The notes: generated by a model from the sequence alone, not told the origin. 9,470 nucleotides of DNA from Candidatus Elusimicrobium euhamitermitis (GCA_031254225.1 JAIRUU010000090.1:1-9470); one strand, 5' to 3'; shown: positions 1 through 5,831, numbered from the stretch's first letter. Numbers and translations: made by a program.

Positions 1-311
1 CGCGCAAAACTTATAACACCGCTAAAACCGTGCCGCCCGTCTGGTGGCAGAGCGCCGGCGCTTTCTTGTGGGCGCAGGCCGGTTTTTATAATTATTGCGG
101 ACGCGAAAAGTACGTCAGAGAAATAGATTTTTTTGCTGCCTTCGTAAAAAATGTTCTTGCGGGCAAAGGGGTTGCGCCGGCAAAACTTTTTGGCAGCATA
201 AAACTTATGCATCAGTGCGATTTGCTTGTCAGAACGCTTCCTTACGCTTATCCTTTAACTTCCTTTAGCAGCAGTGCTTCATTACCCTCCTCCCAAAGAA
301 CACTGGCATAA
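1..311 (+). CDS. C-terminal end of an unidentified protein (5' truncated by window edge)
   Basis: The frame is open from the first complete codon at position 3 to the TAA at 309-311, giving about 102 residues, so this is the 3' end of a longer gene. The GTG at 30 is unlikely to be the true start: it has no ribosome binding site and the frame continues upstream. The visible part is rich in aromatic residues (VWWQSAGAFLWAQAGFYNY) followed by an amphipathic stretch (FFAAFVKNVLAGKGVAPAKLFGSIKLMHQCDLLVRTLPYAYPL). I do not recognise the family. The last 16 residues are Ser-rich and low in complexity, which may be a natural tail or a sign of a frameshift near position 260. A strong terminator follows within a few bases of the stop, which supports this being a real, expressed gene end. 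No opposite-strand reading frame of comparable length is visible here. Confidence 0.6.
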   Translation, partial: RKTYNTAKTVPPVWWQSAGAFLWAQAGFYNYCGREKYVREIDFFAAFVKNVLAGKGVAPAKLFGSIKLMHQCDLLVRTLPYAYPLTSFSSSASLPSSQRTLA

Positions 312-345
312 AAAACCGGAGCGCTTAAAGCGCTCCGGTTTTTTT
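311..345. terminator. Bidirectional rho-independent terminator
   Basis: A 10-bp GC-rich perfect stem (ccggagcgct at 316-325 with agcgctccgg at 329-338) has a very short TAA loop. It is flanked by an A run on the left (311-315) and seven T on the right (339-345), so it can terminate transcription from both strands. It closes the + strand gene ending at 311 and can also stop read-through from the - strand gene ending at 395. Confidence 0.9.
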
Positions 346-352
346 ATCTTAG

Positions 353-381
353 AAACCCGCGTTTACAAGACGCGGGTTTTT
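353..381. terminator. Second hairpin terminator in the convergent gap
   Basis: A 9-bp perfect stem (aaacccgcg at 353-361 with cgcgggttt at 371-379) with a 9-nt loop is followed by T on the + strand. On the - strand the T run is short, so it probably helps end the gene finishing at 395 together with the neighbouring terminator at 311-345. Two hairpins in an 80-base convergent gap would insulate both genes. Confidence 0.7.
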
Positions 382-394
382 AATGCATGAGAAA

Positions 395-1600
395 CTACTT
401 GGTGTTAAATGCGTATTTGAAGCTTAAGGCTATGAAGTGGCTTGTGCCGTTGGTGTATTTTATCGGCAGGCCGGTATTCATTACGCCGGACAAATCGCTT
501 CCGGCCAGGTAAGAATAAGACGCGTCTATGCCCCACACTCCTGTGTTGTAACCGGCGCCTAAGCTGAAAATATTTCTGTTGTCAACGGGCACAATGGTGT
601 CCATGTGTTTGGCGTTTATCGGGCTTCCGTCATAGACGTAACCTGCTCTGACGGCCCAGTTTTGGTCCAGTTTATATTCGCCGCCGATGTTAAAGCGCGC
701 CGCGTCCGTATAATCTTTGACGTCAACCAGCGAGGCCGGTATTTTTTTGTATGTTATCGTCAAAGCGTCGTAAGAGCTCCAGAACGTGCCGGTAATGCCG
801 CCTTCAAGTGTTAATTTTTTCGTCGGGCGGTAGGAAACGCCGGCGGTTATTGAGTCAGGCAGGGTTACTTTGCCGCGCGCGTCCCCGCTGGGCACCATGG
901 GATTGCCGTTGGAGGTCACGCTGCCGTTTAAATCCTGGCTCATTTTTGTTTTGTACGAGACGCCCAGCGCCCATTTTTCCGCCCATTCGGGTTTATACAG
1001 CAAACCGAAATTTCCGCCCAAAGACCAGCCGGTGCCTTTTATTTCAGGGTTAGGGCCGCCGAAGAAAAGATTTTCCGAGAAATCTAAATACATAACTTCA
1101 AGGCCGGCCGACGCGGAAAGTTCGTCCGTGGCTTTAAAGGCCAAAGTCGGCACAAAAGAGTAAGAGGTAAGGCTTACTTTATAAGTCTGGCCGGCGGGCA
1201 GCCAGGTGGCCGCGTCTTTATATTCGCCCGCAAGGCCGAAGCGCGAAAACGCGCCGAAGCCGAGCGTGAATCTGTCGCTCATTTTATGCGAGAGGAAAAT
1301 AGTAGGCAGTATAAAAGTCTTATTTTCCAAATCTTTGGAAGAACCCATTATCGTGGAGGTGGCCCTCGGAAGAACTGCCGTGGCGCCCAGCTGCAGCTGC
1401 GTGCCGTCCAGTTCCGTGAGAAGAGCGGGGTTCATGGCTAAGGACGCCGGTTCCGCGTCATTTGCCATAACGGAGCCGCCCATAGCGTTGCCGCGCGCGC
1501 TGAATTCATAAAGAGCGAAACCCGCACCCTGCGCAGCGTTAACCAATATAAACGGCAGTAAAACAAACAGCATTTTGAACAACTTTGATGTATTTTTCAT
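395..1600 (-). CDS. FadL/OmpP1/TodX-family outer membrane transport protein
   Basis: The 401-residue product is a predicted outer membrane beta-barrel of the FadL family, whose known members pass long-chain fatty acids or other hydrophobic compounds across the outer membrane. Residues 1-25 form a Sec signal peptide (KLFKMLFVLLPFILVNAAQG). The mature chain starts with AGFALYEFSARGNAMGG, the family's typical N-terminus, which forms the plug region in known structures. The NPA motif at residues 57-59 (AMNPALLTEL) is another family hallmark. The rest alternates polar and hydrophobic residues with many aromatics, as expected of membrane strands, and ends SHFIALSFKYAFNTK. The length is normal for the family (about 400-450). 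The ATG has a perfect AGGAGG (1611-1616) 10 bases upstream. The substrate cannot be predicted. It has its own leader, and terminators lie on both sides. Confidence 0.9.
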   Translation of the reverse strand: MKNTSKLFKMLFVLLPFILVNAAQGAGFALYEFSARGNAMGGSVMANDAEPASLAMNPALLTELDGTQLQLGATAVLPRATSTIMGSSKDLENKTFILPTIFLSHKMSDRFTLGFGAFSRFGLAGEYKDAATWLPAGQTYKVSLTSYSFVPTLAFKATDELSASAGLEVMYLDFSENLFFGGPNPEIKGTGWSLGGNFGLLYKPEWAEKWALGVSYKTKMSQDLNGSVTSNGNPMVPSGDARGKVTLPDSITAGVSYRPTKKLTLEGGITGTFWSSYDALTITYKKIPASLVDVKDYTDAARFNIGGEYKLDQNWAVRAGYVYDGSPINAKHMDTIVPVDNRNIFSLGAGYNTGVWGIDASYSYLAGSDLSGVMNTGLPIKYTNGTSHFIALSFKYAFNTK

Positions 1601-1621
1601 TAGTACTCCGTCCTCCTAATT

Positions 1622-1650
1622 TTTTCCTCTCTCTTTCAGGGAGAGGAAAA
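1622..1650 (-). promoter_or_regulatory. Hairpin in the leader of the FadL-family gene
   Basis: A perfect 10-bp inverted repeat (ttttcctctc at 1622-1631 with gagaggaaaa at 1641-1650) with a 9-base loop lies just upstream of the AGGAGG. It has no T run on the gene's strand, so it is not a terminator. If transcription starts near 1679 it would fold in the mRNA leader and could affect stability or translation. The role is inferred. Confidence 0.45.
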
Positions 1651-1657
1651 CCTGCAG

Positions 1658-1673
1658 CGGTTATGTTTAACCG
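1658..1673 (-). promoter_or_regulatory. Second, smaller hairpin at the 5' end of the same leader
   Basis: A perfect 6-bp stem (cggtta at 1658-1663 with taaccg at 1668-1673) closes a 4-base loop. It would lie within a few bases of the predicted transcript start, where 5' terminal stem-loops are known to protect bacterial mRNAs from decay. It is short and could be chance. Confidence 0.35.
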
Positions 1674-1685
1674 TACAACTTATAT

Positions 1686-1691
1686 ATTATA
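1686..1691 (-). promoter_or_regulatory. Predicted -10 box of the FadL-family gene
   Basis: The - strand reads TATAAT here, preceded directly by TG, in a very AT-rich stretch. No good -35 hexamer is visible at 15-18 bases. The predicted start near 1679 gives a leader of about 79 bases. A weak -35 would fit dependence on an activator, but AT-rich DNA gives TATAAT often by chance. Confidence 0.45.
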
Positions 1692-1711
1692 CATTTTTTT
1701 GAAAAAAGTAT

Positions 1712-1750
1712 AATTTTACTTCTTAAAAACCGTTTTAAAAAAGTAAAATT
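1712..1750. repeat. AT-rich interrupted palindrome upstream of the FadL promoter
   Basis: Outer arms aattttactt (1712-1721) and aagtaaaatt (1741-1750) are perfect reverse complements, and inner arms ttaaaa (1723-1728) and ttttaa (1733-1738) extend the symmetry. It sits just upstream of the predicted -10 at 1686-1691 and downstream of the terminator of the TPR gene. It could be an operator or cruciform. Base composition makes some symmetry likely by chance, but 16 paired positions are more than expected. Confidence 0.4.
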
Positions 1751-1756
1751 TTAGGC

Positions 1757-1788
1757 AAAAAATCCCCGCGCGGGCCAGAGCGCGGGGA
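1757..1788 (-). terminator. Rho-independent terminator of the TPR gene
   Basis: A 9-bp GC stem (tccccgcgc at 1763-1771 with gcgcgggga at 1780-1788) is followed on the - strand by six T (1757-1762). It lies immediately after the TAA of the gene ending at 1792 and separates it from the FadL-family gene downstream. Confidence 0.9.
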
Positions 1789-1791
1789 AAA

Positions 1792-2442
1792 TTATTTGAC
1801 TAAATCTTTAAGTTTGTTGGCTGCAAACGCGCCGAAATAAGTTTTTGGAAAACGCGCGGTTATTATTTTATAATTTTCAACCGCGGCTTCTTTTCTGCCC
1901 GCGAGCTCCTGGCTCAGCGCAAGCGTCAGATAAGCCTGCGGCAGGGCAAAGTTATTGGGGTAGCGCGCCAGAAAGTCGGAAGCGGTTTTAACGGAATCGT
2001 CAAATTTTCCGTCCGCCTGGTAAGCGGCCGCGAGCGAGAGCTGGGCCAGCGCCGCCAGTTCTTTATTTTTTGCGGCGGAAAGTTCTTTAAAAACGGGTAT
2101 GCTTTTTGCGAAATTACCGGCGCCGTAAAAAGCGTCCGCTTTAAAATACCGGGAGTATAAAGCGGCGTCCGTCCCCGGATATTTGGCGGGCACGGTATCA
2201 AGGGAATTTTCGTCCCCGAACATTACTGCCATGGCAAGTTCTTTCCAGGAATTTTCTTTTGCCTGTGATTTTTTAATTTCAAAAGTCACGGCGGCCGCGG
2301 CTGCTATAATAACTAATATTATCACGGCAAACACGGCTTTTTTGTTTGCATTTACAAAGTTGTAAATTTTAACCATAGCGCCGGTTATATAATCGTGCTC
2401 GTAAGCGCGCGGTTTTTCAACAGGGTGTATTCTTTTAACCAT
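1792..2442 (-). CDS. Inner-membrane-anchored tetratricopeptide (TPR) protein, YfgM-like architecture
   Basis: The 216-residue product has a basic, cytoplasmic-looking N-terminus (1-35), one transmembrane helix at about 36-55 (AVFAVIILVIIAAAAAVTF), then a helical domain that should face the periplasm. TPR-like helix pairs are visible at about 97-124 (YFKADAFYGAGNFAKSIPVFKEL), 132-162 (LAQLSLAAAYQADGKFDDSVKTASDFLARYP) and 169-199 (QAYLTLALSQELAGRKEAAVENYKIITARFP). Each has the small residue followed by an aromatic or branched residue typical of TPRs. This layout resembles YfgM, a periplasmic TPR protein that associates with the Sec translocon and chaperones. That is an analogy of architecture, not proof of orthology. 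The ATG at 2442 lacks a Shine-Dalgarno sequence, unlike the other genes with visible starts here. An alternative start at Met23 also has none. Confidence 0.8.
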   Translation of the reverse strand: MVKRIHPVEKPRAYEHDYITGAMVKIYNFVNANKKAVFAVIILVIIAAAAAVTFEIKKSQAKENSWKELAMAVMFGDENSLDTVPAKYPGTDAALYSRYFKADAFYGAGNFAKSIPVFKELSAAKNKELAALAQLSLAAAYQADGKFDDSVKTASDFLARYPNNFALPQAYLTLALSQELAGRKEAAVENYKIITARFPKTYFGAFAANKLKDLVK

Positions 2443-2449
2443 ATTTTAG

Positions 2450-2455
2450 ATTATA
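2450..2455 (-). promoter_or_regulatory. TATAAT -10 box abutting the TPR gene start
   Basis: On the - strand TATAAT ends only seven bases before the ATG at 2442, so a normal sigma-70 start would place the first transcribed base at or next to the start codon. With no Shine-Dalgarno sequence present, this suggests a leaderless mRNA. No good -35 hexamer is seen. Confidence 0.4.
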
Positions 2456-2569
2456 TAAAAATAAAATTTATTGCGCTTGCGCGGAATATGAAAACCGCTG
2501 AAAAACCGCAAAAACGGGTTTTTATGAAAACGGCTCCCTCGTATTTTTTTTAGAATTTCACGCCTGAGT

Positions 2570-2628
2570 TCAACATAGCCTTTTTAGTTATTATGGATTA
2601 CGTTTTTTATAATTTACAATATAAGTGT
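2570..2628 (+). promoter_or_regulatory. Conserved promoter block of the first cysteine-rich gene
   Basis: The 26 bases at 2570-2595 (beginning tcaacatagccttttt) are identical to 3653-3678 upstream of the second cysteine-rich gene. A second conserved element, aatataagtgt (2618-2628), recurs at 3701-3711. The offset is 1083 bases for both elements, so their spacing is unchanged. The second element contains a plausible -10 (TATAAG), and a TATAAT lies just upstream at 2608-2613. No consensus -35 is present, so the identical 26-mer may be the binding site of an activator or of an alternative sigma factor. The AAGGAGG at 2644-2650 precedes the GTG start. Confidence 0.65.
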
Positions 2629-2656
2629 AATTCCATATATATTAAGGAGGATTTTT

Positions 2657-3400
2657 GTGAATAAAATAATAATAAATTTTGTTTTTGCCGCGGTTTTATT
2701 TTGTGCCGCAGGAACAGCGTCCGCGTTTGCCGCTACCTCATATGAACACTGCAGATGTAATCAGACTACTCCCGGGCTGTCTGATAACACCTCAACATGC
2801 TGCAACGACGCTACAAACAACAGTTATCAAAATAATAATAAAGACACTTGCTGCCAAAAAGTGAAAGGTTCAACGTATTCATGGACTGGCACAGGCACGA
2901 CTTGGTCTTCCAGCGGCTGCACGGCCGCCGTTACCTGCGCGTCTACAAAAGTAAACGTTAACGGAGTCTGCAAAACGCCGTGTTCAAATTATTGGATTAC
3001 AACACAGAAAGGTATAAGAACCACAACGACATGCGACACCAGAGAATATCTTCCCGATTATGTTGTCAATTCAAGCTGCTCATATTATGAAGACTGCGAC
3101 TGCTGCGTGCCGCCCGGCATATGCAGCAACGGACAAATAACCAGCATCACCGCCGTTTGCAACGCCTTCGGCAGTAACAGCACGGAGTGCATATGCGCCG
3201 GCAGTTCCAACGGAAAACAATGCGCGCCGCTTGTTTACGGCTCCACCGCGGACGAAGTTAAATGTATCCAAAGCGGTTTTTACAGCCCTTACTGCGAATG
3301 TTCTAATTTTATAAATTATTGGTCCGGCACAAGACCAAGCTGGCAGGACTTTGCCTGTATAGGTTATCCGGCCAAGTGTACGTCGTCAGGGACAAACTAG
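2657..3400 (+). CDS. Cysteine-rich exported protein, unknown family (paralogue 1)
   Basis: The 247-residue product begins with GTG, chosen because AAGGAGG lies 6 bases upstream and a Sec signal peptide (INFVFAAVLFCAAGTASAFA, cleavage near 23-25) follows directly. The mature chain holds about 25 cysteines, roughly one residue in nine, in CxC and CC clusters: CRC 32-34, CC 48-49, CC 65-66, a DCDCC group near 143, ECIC near 178 and YCEC near 213. It is also rich in Thr, Ser, Asn and Tyr and poor in charge, as expected of a secreted, disulphide-bonded protein. The N-terminal pattern SYxxCRCxQxxPGx6TCC is shared at identical positions with the gene at 3739, and a PYCECS motif near the C-terminus resembles that gene's PYICQCS. 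I recognise no domain, catalytic motif, transmembrane helix or sorting signal. An adhesive, structural or toxin role is possible but unsupported. Confidence 0.85.
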   Translation: MNKIIINFVFAAVLFCAAGTASAFAATSYEHCRCNQTTPGLSDNTSTCCNDATNNSYQNNNKDTCCQKVKGSTYSWTGTGTTWSSSGCTAAVTCASTKVNVNGVCKTPCSNYWITTQKGIRTTTTCDTREYLPDYVVNSSCSYYEDCDCCVPPGICSNGQITSITAVCNAFGSNSTECICAGSSNGKQCAPLVYGSTADEVKCIQSGFYSPYCECSNFINYWSGTRPSWQDFACIGYPAKCTSSGTN

Positions 3401-3410
3401 CTTTTAATTA

Positions 3411-3453
3411 ACAAAAACCTCCTCCCGCCAGACGGCGGGAGGAGGTTTTTTGT
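3411..3453 (+). terminator. Rho-independent terminator of cysteine-rich gene 1
   Basis: A very strong stem (cctcctcccgcc at 3418-3429 with ggcgggaggagg at 3434-3445, extended by A:T pairs on both sides) has a 4-base loop and six T (3446-3451). It lies 10 bases after the TAG at 3398-3400 and makes the first cysteine-rich gene a separate transcript from the second. Confidence 0.93.
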
Positions 3454-3652
3454 CGGAAACCGGAAAACCCGGGGCGTAACCCCGCGGAGTTTTATCTGTT
3501 ATAAGGAACCGTTGTTAAGCGTAGTTTAAACCACATTACAATTCCGCATATCTTTATACAATAATTTTTATGAAAATGCGCGAACTCCCCCAAAAAACAA
3601 CTTTTCAGGCAAAAACGTTGCTATGGTTTTTATAAAAATTTTACGTCAGAGC
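3454..3652. other. Intergenic DNA without recognisable genes
   Basis: The gap between the two cysteine-rich genes (338 bases in all) holds the terminator at its left and the conserved promoter block at its right. Between them I see no reading frame with a ribosome binding site and no RNA gene, only a minor GGGG/CCCC hairpin near 3471-3485. A few short matches to the DNA before gene 1 (gcaaaaacg near 3609 and near 2507) suggest the duplicated segment extended further upstream and has since diverged. Confidence 0.5.
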
Positions 3653-3711
3653 TCAACATAGCCTTTTTAGTTATTATGCATTATGTTTTTTTCGGTCTAT
3701 AATATAAGTGT
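3653..3711 (+). promoter_or_regulatory. Conserved promoter block of the second cysteine-rich gene
   Basis: Positions 3653-3678 repeat, without change, the 26-mer found before the first cysteine-rich gene. The downstream element aatataagtgt (3701-3711) keeps the same spacing. The sequence between them is less conserved. TATAAT at 3698-3703 is a good -10 candidate and overlaps the conserved element; no consensus -35 is seen at 16-18 bases. AAAGGAGG at 3726-3733 precedes the GTG at 3739. Confidence 0.65.
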
Positions 3712-3738
3712 GGTTTTATATCCGCAAAGGAGGACTAA

Positions 3739-4296
3739 GTGAAAAACATAAAAATAAAATATATTCTTGCGACGGTTCTGTTTCTTGCCGCCGGCACAGC
3801 AATAATATACGCTTACGCTTCTTATAATGAATGCAGGTGCGCCCAGTCTTCGCCAGGCATAACTAACGAGGCGGCTACATGTTGTCCCTTGTCGGCCACA
3901 TACAGGTCAAACTTTTCTAACAACTGTTGTAAAAATTTAAGCGGCGCATGGGTTTCCGGGACGCCGGACTCTTCAGGAAATTGTCCCGTTACATGCGGCT
4001 GGGTTAAGAATGGGACCAGGCAGAATGTAACTGTTTACTGCGTTTCGCAACAGGGGAATAGCTCGTGTTATATTGAAAACTCGGTAACAAAATCTTATGA
4101 CAATTTGGGTACGTGTGATTTGGCCCATAAAGGCGCGACCAACTATGTTGTAGGGGGCGGAAATAACAACTGCGGCTCTACCGGACAAAACTCCGGCTGC
4201 AGTTGCCAACCGTCCGGCAGTCAGGGCTCGGGAGGGGTAATATGTCCGGGCGCGCAAACGGGCTGGAACGATCCTTATATATGTCAATGCTCATAA
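3739..4296 (+). CDS. Cysteine-rich exported protein, unknown family (paralogue 2)
   Basis: The 185-residue product starts at a GTG with AGGAGG 5 bases upstream. A Sec signal peptide (KIKYILATVLFLAAGTAIIYAYA) is followed by a mature chain with 17 cysteines. Residues 28-49 (SYNECRCAQSSPGITNEAATCC) align without gaps to the same residues of the product at 2657, followed in both by a Tyr and a second CC pair (63-64 here). The middle and end are Gly, Asn and Ser rich with scattered C and CxC pairs (SCYIE, GCSCQ), ending PYICQCS. The two proteins differ greatly in length and sequence beyond the N-terminal motif, so this is an old duplication or a family with a fast-changing body. No known domain is recognised. 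It is monocistronic, between its own promoter block and a strong terminator. Expression with paralogue 1 is inferred from the shared promoter. Confidence 0.85.
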   Translation: MKNIKIKYILATVLFLAAGTAIIYAYASYNECRCAQSSPGITNEAATCCPLSATYRSNFSNNCCKNLSGAWVSGTPDSSGNCPVTCGWVKNGTRQNVTVYCVSQQGNSSCYIENSVTKSYDNLGTCDLAHKGATNYVVGGGNNNCGSTGQNSGCSCQPSGSQGSGGVICPGAQTGWNDPYICQCS

Positions 4297-4313
4297 AATT
4301 ATATTTTTATCGT

Positions 4314-4346
4314 AAAAAACCTCCGCTTTGCAGCGGAGGTTTTTTT
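4314..4346. terminator. Bidirectional terminator between convergent genes
   Basis: A perfect stem (acctccgct at 4319-4327 with agcggaggt at 4332-4340) closes a TTGC loop and is flanked by an A run (4314-4319) and seven T (4340-4346). It serves both the + strand cysteine-rich gene ending at 4296 and the - strand gene ending at 4368. Confidence 0.92.
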
Positions 4347-4367
4347 ATAAATCATCGCGCCGCATGA

Positions 4368-5477
4368 TTATTTATTTTCAATGCCTCCTACTTTTTTGCC
4401 GACGCTCTTGCGGTTTTCCTCGGTATTTCTTTTTTTGAGTTCCTGGGCAAAGTCCGGCGTTGCGGCCTGCTGCGCTCCTTTTAAATAAATATATGCGGAA
4501 GCGGAAATATTATTTTTGACAAACTTTTCCAGCGCCGAGTCCGGCGGCTGGCCGAATTTGGTTTTAAAAACTTCCTGAGCCTGCGCGTCTGAGAATATTC
4601 TCGGTATGTCAAGGTCATTTGCTTTTTTCAGCGTTTCGGGTTTGAAGCCGGTTTTTAAAATATAATATCTTCCGTCGTCGGCCATTTTTTCGGACGCGTT
4701 GATGGAGTAGTGCGTCTGCAGCATGTCAAGGTTAATGACAGCCCAATAGTTAACGTTTTTTATCAGCTGGTCATAATCTTTTTTAATGAAAAGAAATGTG
4801 CCGTTTTTGTCCAGCATAAGGGCCGGCATCCGGTTTCTGTTATAATCGTCCGTAATGAAAGTATAGGCGTTAAGAGCGTATTTTGTTTCGCCTTTAGGCT
4901 GCCCCTGTATAACGTAGCCAAGCGCCGTGTCAGAATAACCCAGCAGGCTTTTTTGCAAAGCGTAGCCGCTGCCCATTTTATAGTTAAAGGTTTTTTCAAA
5001 CTGTGCTTTGTCTTTTGCAAATATCTTTGGGTAGGTTAGGTTTTTGGCTTTTTCCGCCGTCGCTTGTCTGAACGGAACGCGGAAAACCGAGAAGCCCTCG
5101 CCTATTTCCGTAACCTGCAAGCCGGCCATATCCGCGTAATAAGTTTTCAAATCGTTCAGGTTAAGAGTGTAACGGTCAGAAACGTAATCCGCTTTGCCCG
5201 CGTTATAATCCAGCGCGTCTTTTTCAAATCCGTCTTTAAAATTTTTAAGGGCTTCTGTTCTGACTAAAAAAAGCCCGTCGCTGCTTTCTACGCTGAACAG
5301 AAGGGCCGGCATGGAAATCTCGCCCGACCCGTTGCGGTAAACCAGTTTGCCGTACCCTGGCTCATTTACAACATGTGACGAGCCTGTGTACCGGTATGAT
5401 ATGGTGGTGTACGGCTGGGCGAGCGCCGCAGCCGCGGGCAACAGGAAAACGGCAGATAAAACAAGAAGCTTTTTCAT
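4368..5477 (-). CDS. Exported protein of unknown function with two copies of a MPAL...IF repeat module
   Basis: I take Met at 5477 as the start (369 residues): it has GGAGG at 5481-5486 and begins a clear Sec signal peptide (MKKLLVLSAVFLLPAAAALA, cleavage near residue 20). A frame open upstream to 5546 would precede the ribosome binding site and the promoter. No known domain is recognised. Two related segments are visible at about 56-165 and 217-308. Each starts with MPAL(L/M) followed by hydrophobic residues and a turn (SSDGLFL, KNGTFLF). Each has a L-x(2-3)-L-x(2-3)-YY/HY stretch, then a beta-like pair (GFSVFRV, RYYILKT) and a helix ending in YPKIFAKDKAQFEKTF or IPRIFSDAQAQEVFKTKF. The neighbour at 5889 carries a third copy. 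The last 30 residues are charged and probably flexible. No lipobox or membrane helix is present, so a periplasmic or secreted location is likely. It is rich in Lys, Tyr and Ala, with no cysteines in the mature chain. Confidence 0.85.
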   Translation of the reverse strand: MKKLLVLSAVFLLPAAAALAQPYTTISYRYTGSSHVVNEPGYGKLVYRNGSGEISMPALLFSVESSDGLFLVRTEALKNFKDGFEKDALDYNAGKADYVSDRYTLNLNDLKTYYADMAGLQVTEIGEGFSVFRVPFRQATAEKAKNLTYPKIFAKDKAQFEKTFNYKMGSGYALQKSLLGYSDTALGYVIQGQPKGETKYALNAYTFITDDYNRNRMPALMLDKNGTFLFIKKDYDQLIKNVNYWAVINLDMLQTHYSINASEKMADDGRYYILKTGFKPETLKKANDLDIPRIFSDAQAQEVFKTKFGQPPDSALEKFVKNNISASAYIYLKGAQQAATPDFAQELKKRNTEENRKSVGKKVGGIENK

Positions 5478-5505
5478 ATTTCCTCCGTATTTGCGCCTTT
5501 CTATT

Positions 5506-5533
5506 ATTATAACACTAAATATAAAAATGTAAA
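5506..5533 (-). promoter_or_regulatory. Sigma-70-type promoter of the two-module gene
   Basis: On the - strand TTTACA (5528-5533) and TATAAT (5506-5511) are separated by 16 bases, giving a predicted start near 5499 and a leader of about 22 bases before the ATG at 5477. The same arrangement, with the same CCCTTTACA context, precedes the related gene at 6587. An overlapping alternative is TTGACA (5541-5546), 17 bases, TATATT (5518-5523); the two could act as tandem promoters. Confidence 0.7.
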
Positions 5534-5556
5534 GGGGTTTTGTCAATGTAAAAACG

Positions 5557-5782
5557 GCATAGATAAAATAAATTCATAACTTCCCCTTTTAGGGGAAGTC
5601 CCCGAAGGAGGTAGGCCTGCCGCGCCGTAGCGCAGCGTAGGCGGGGGGTAAATATACACAAATATGCGCCGTAAGACTTTTGTTTAAGAGGTAATATTAA
5701 ACGGCATTTTATAACGTCCATTTACCCCTTTCCCCTTCGGGGGTTTCCCCCTAAAAGGGGGAATTCTTTATCGCATCTATGC
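5557..5782. repeat. MITE/BIME-like element with long imperfect terminal inverted repeats
   Basis: The two ends are imperfect reverse complements over about 55 bases. Both begin gcatagat (5557-5564; atctatgc at 5775-5782), then an AT-rich spacer, then ttccccttttaggggaa on the left (5581-5597) against ttcccccttttagggggaa read inward from the right (5745-5763). Next comes a cccGAAGg-type hairpin (5600-5611; CCCC-TTCG-GGGG at 5732-5743) and a g-rich stretch leading to ggggtaaat. The left copy has an extra hairpin (about 5614-5641) that the right copy lacks. The centre (5650-5720) encodes nothing recognisable. Short size, no transposase and terminal inverted repeats fit a non-autonomous mobile element or a pair of inverted REP-like palindromes. 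I could not identify a target-site duplication. Confidence 0.6.
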
Positions 5783-5831
5783 TAATTTGCCGCTGCCGGC
5801 CTCGGGGGCGGACTTTGATGTTTTTTACCGT

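Noticed and set aside
605..1511. Several open frames on the + strand across the FadL-family gene
   Set aside because: They mirror the codon pattern of the - strand gene, lack ribosome binding sites and resemble no protein.
2690..2716. Cys16 in the signal peptide of cysteine-rich protein 1 as a lipoprotein box
   Set aside because: Phe precedes the Cys, which does not fit a lipobox, and the paralogue has Leu at the same position. A normal Sec signal peptide explains both.
2657..4296. Cysteine-rich proteins as type IV pilins or RiPP precursors
   Set aside because: There is no prepilin G/FxxxE cleavage motif, and the proteins are too long and carry Sec signal peptides with no modification genes nearby.
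5478..5546. A longer start at 5546 for the two-module exported protein (MTKPLYIFIF...)
   Set aside because: That start has no ribosome binding site, precedes the predicted promoter and transcript start, and would bury the signal peptide. The ATG at 5477 has GGAGG at the right distance.
5515..5721. Possible 68-residue reading frame on the - strand across the inverted-repeat element
   Set aside because: It lies mostly within the palindromic DNA, has no ribosome binding site and runs into the promoter of the gene at 5477.
5557..5782. CRISPR array
   Set aside because: The repeats are inverted, only two, and not spaced by regular unique spacers; no cas gene is nearby.
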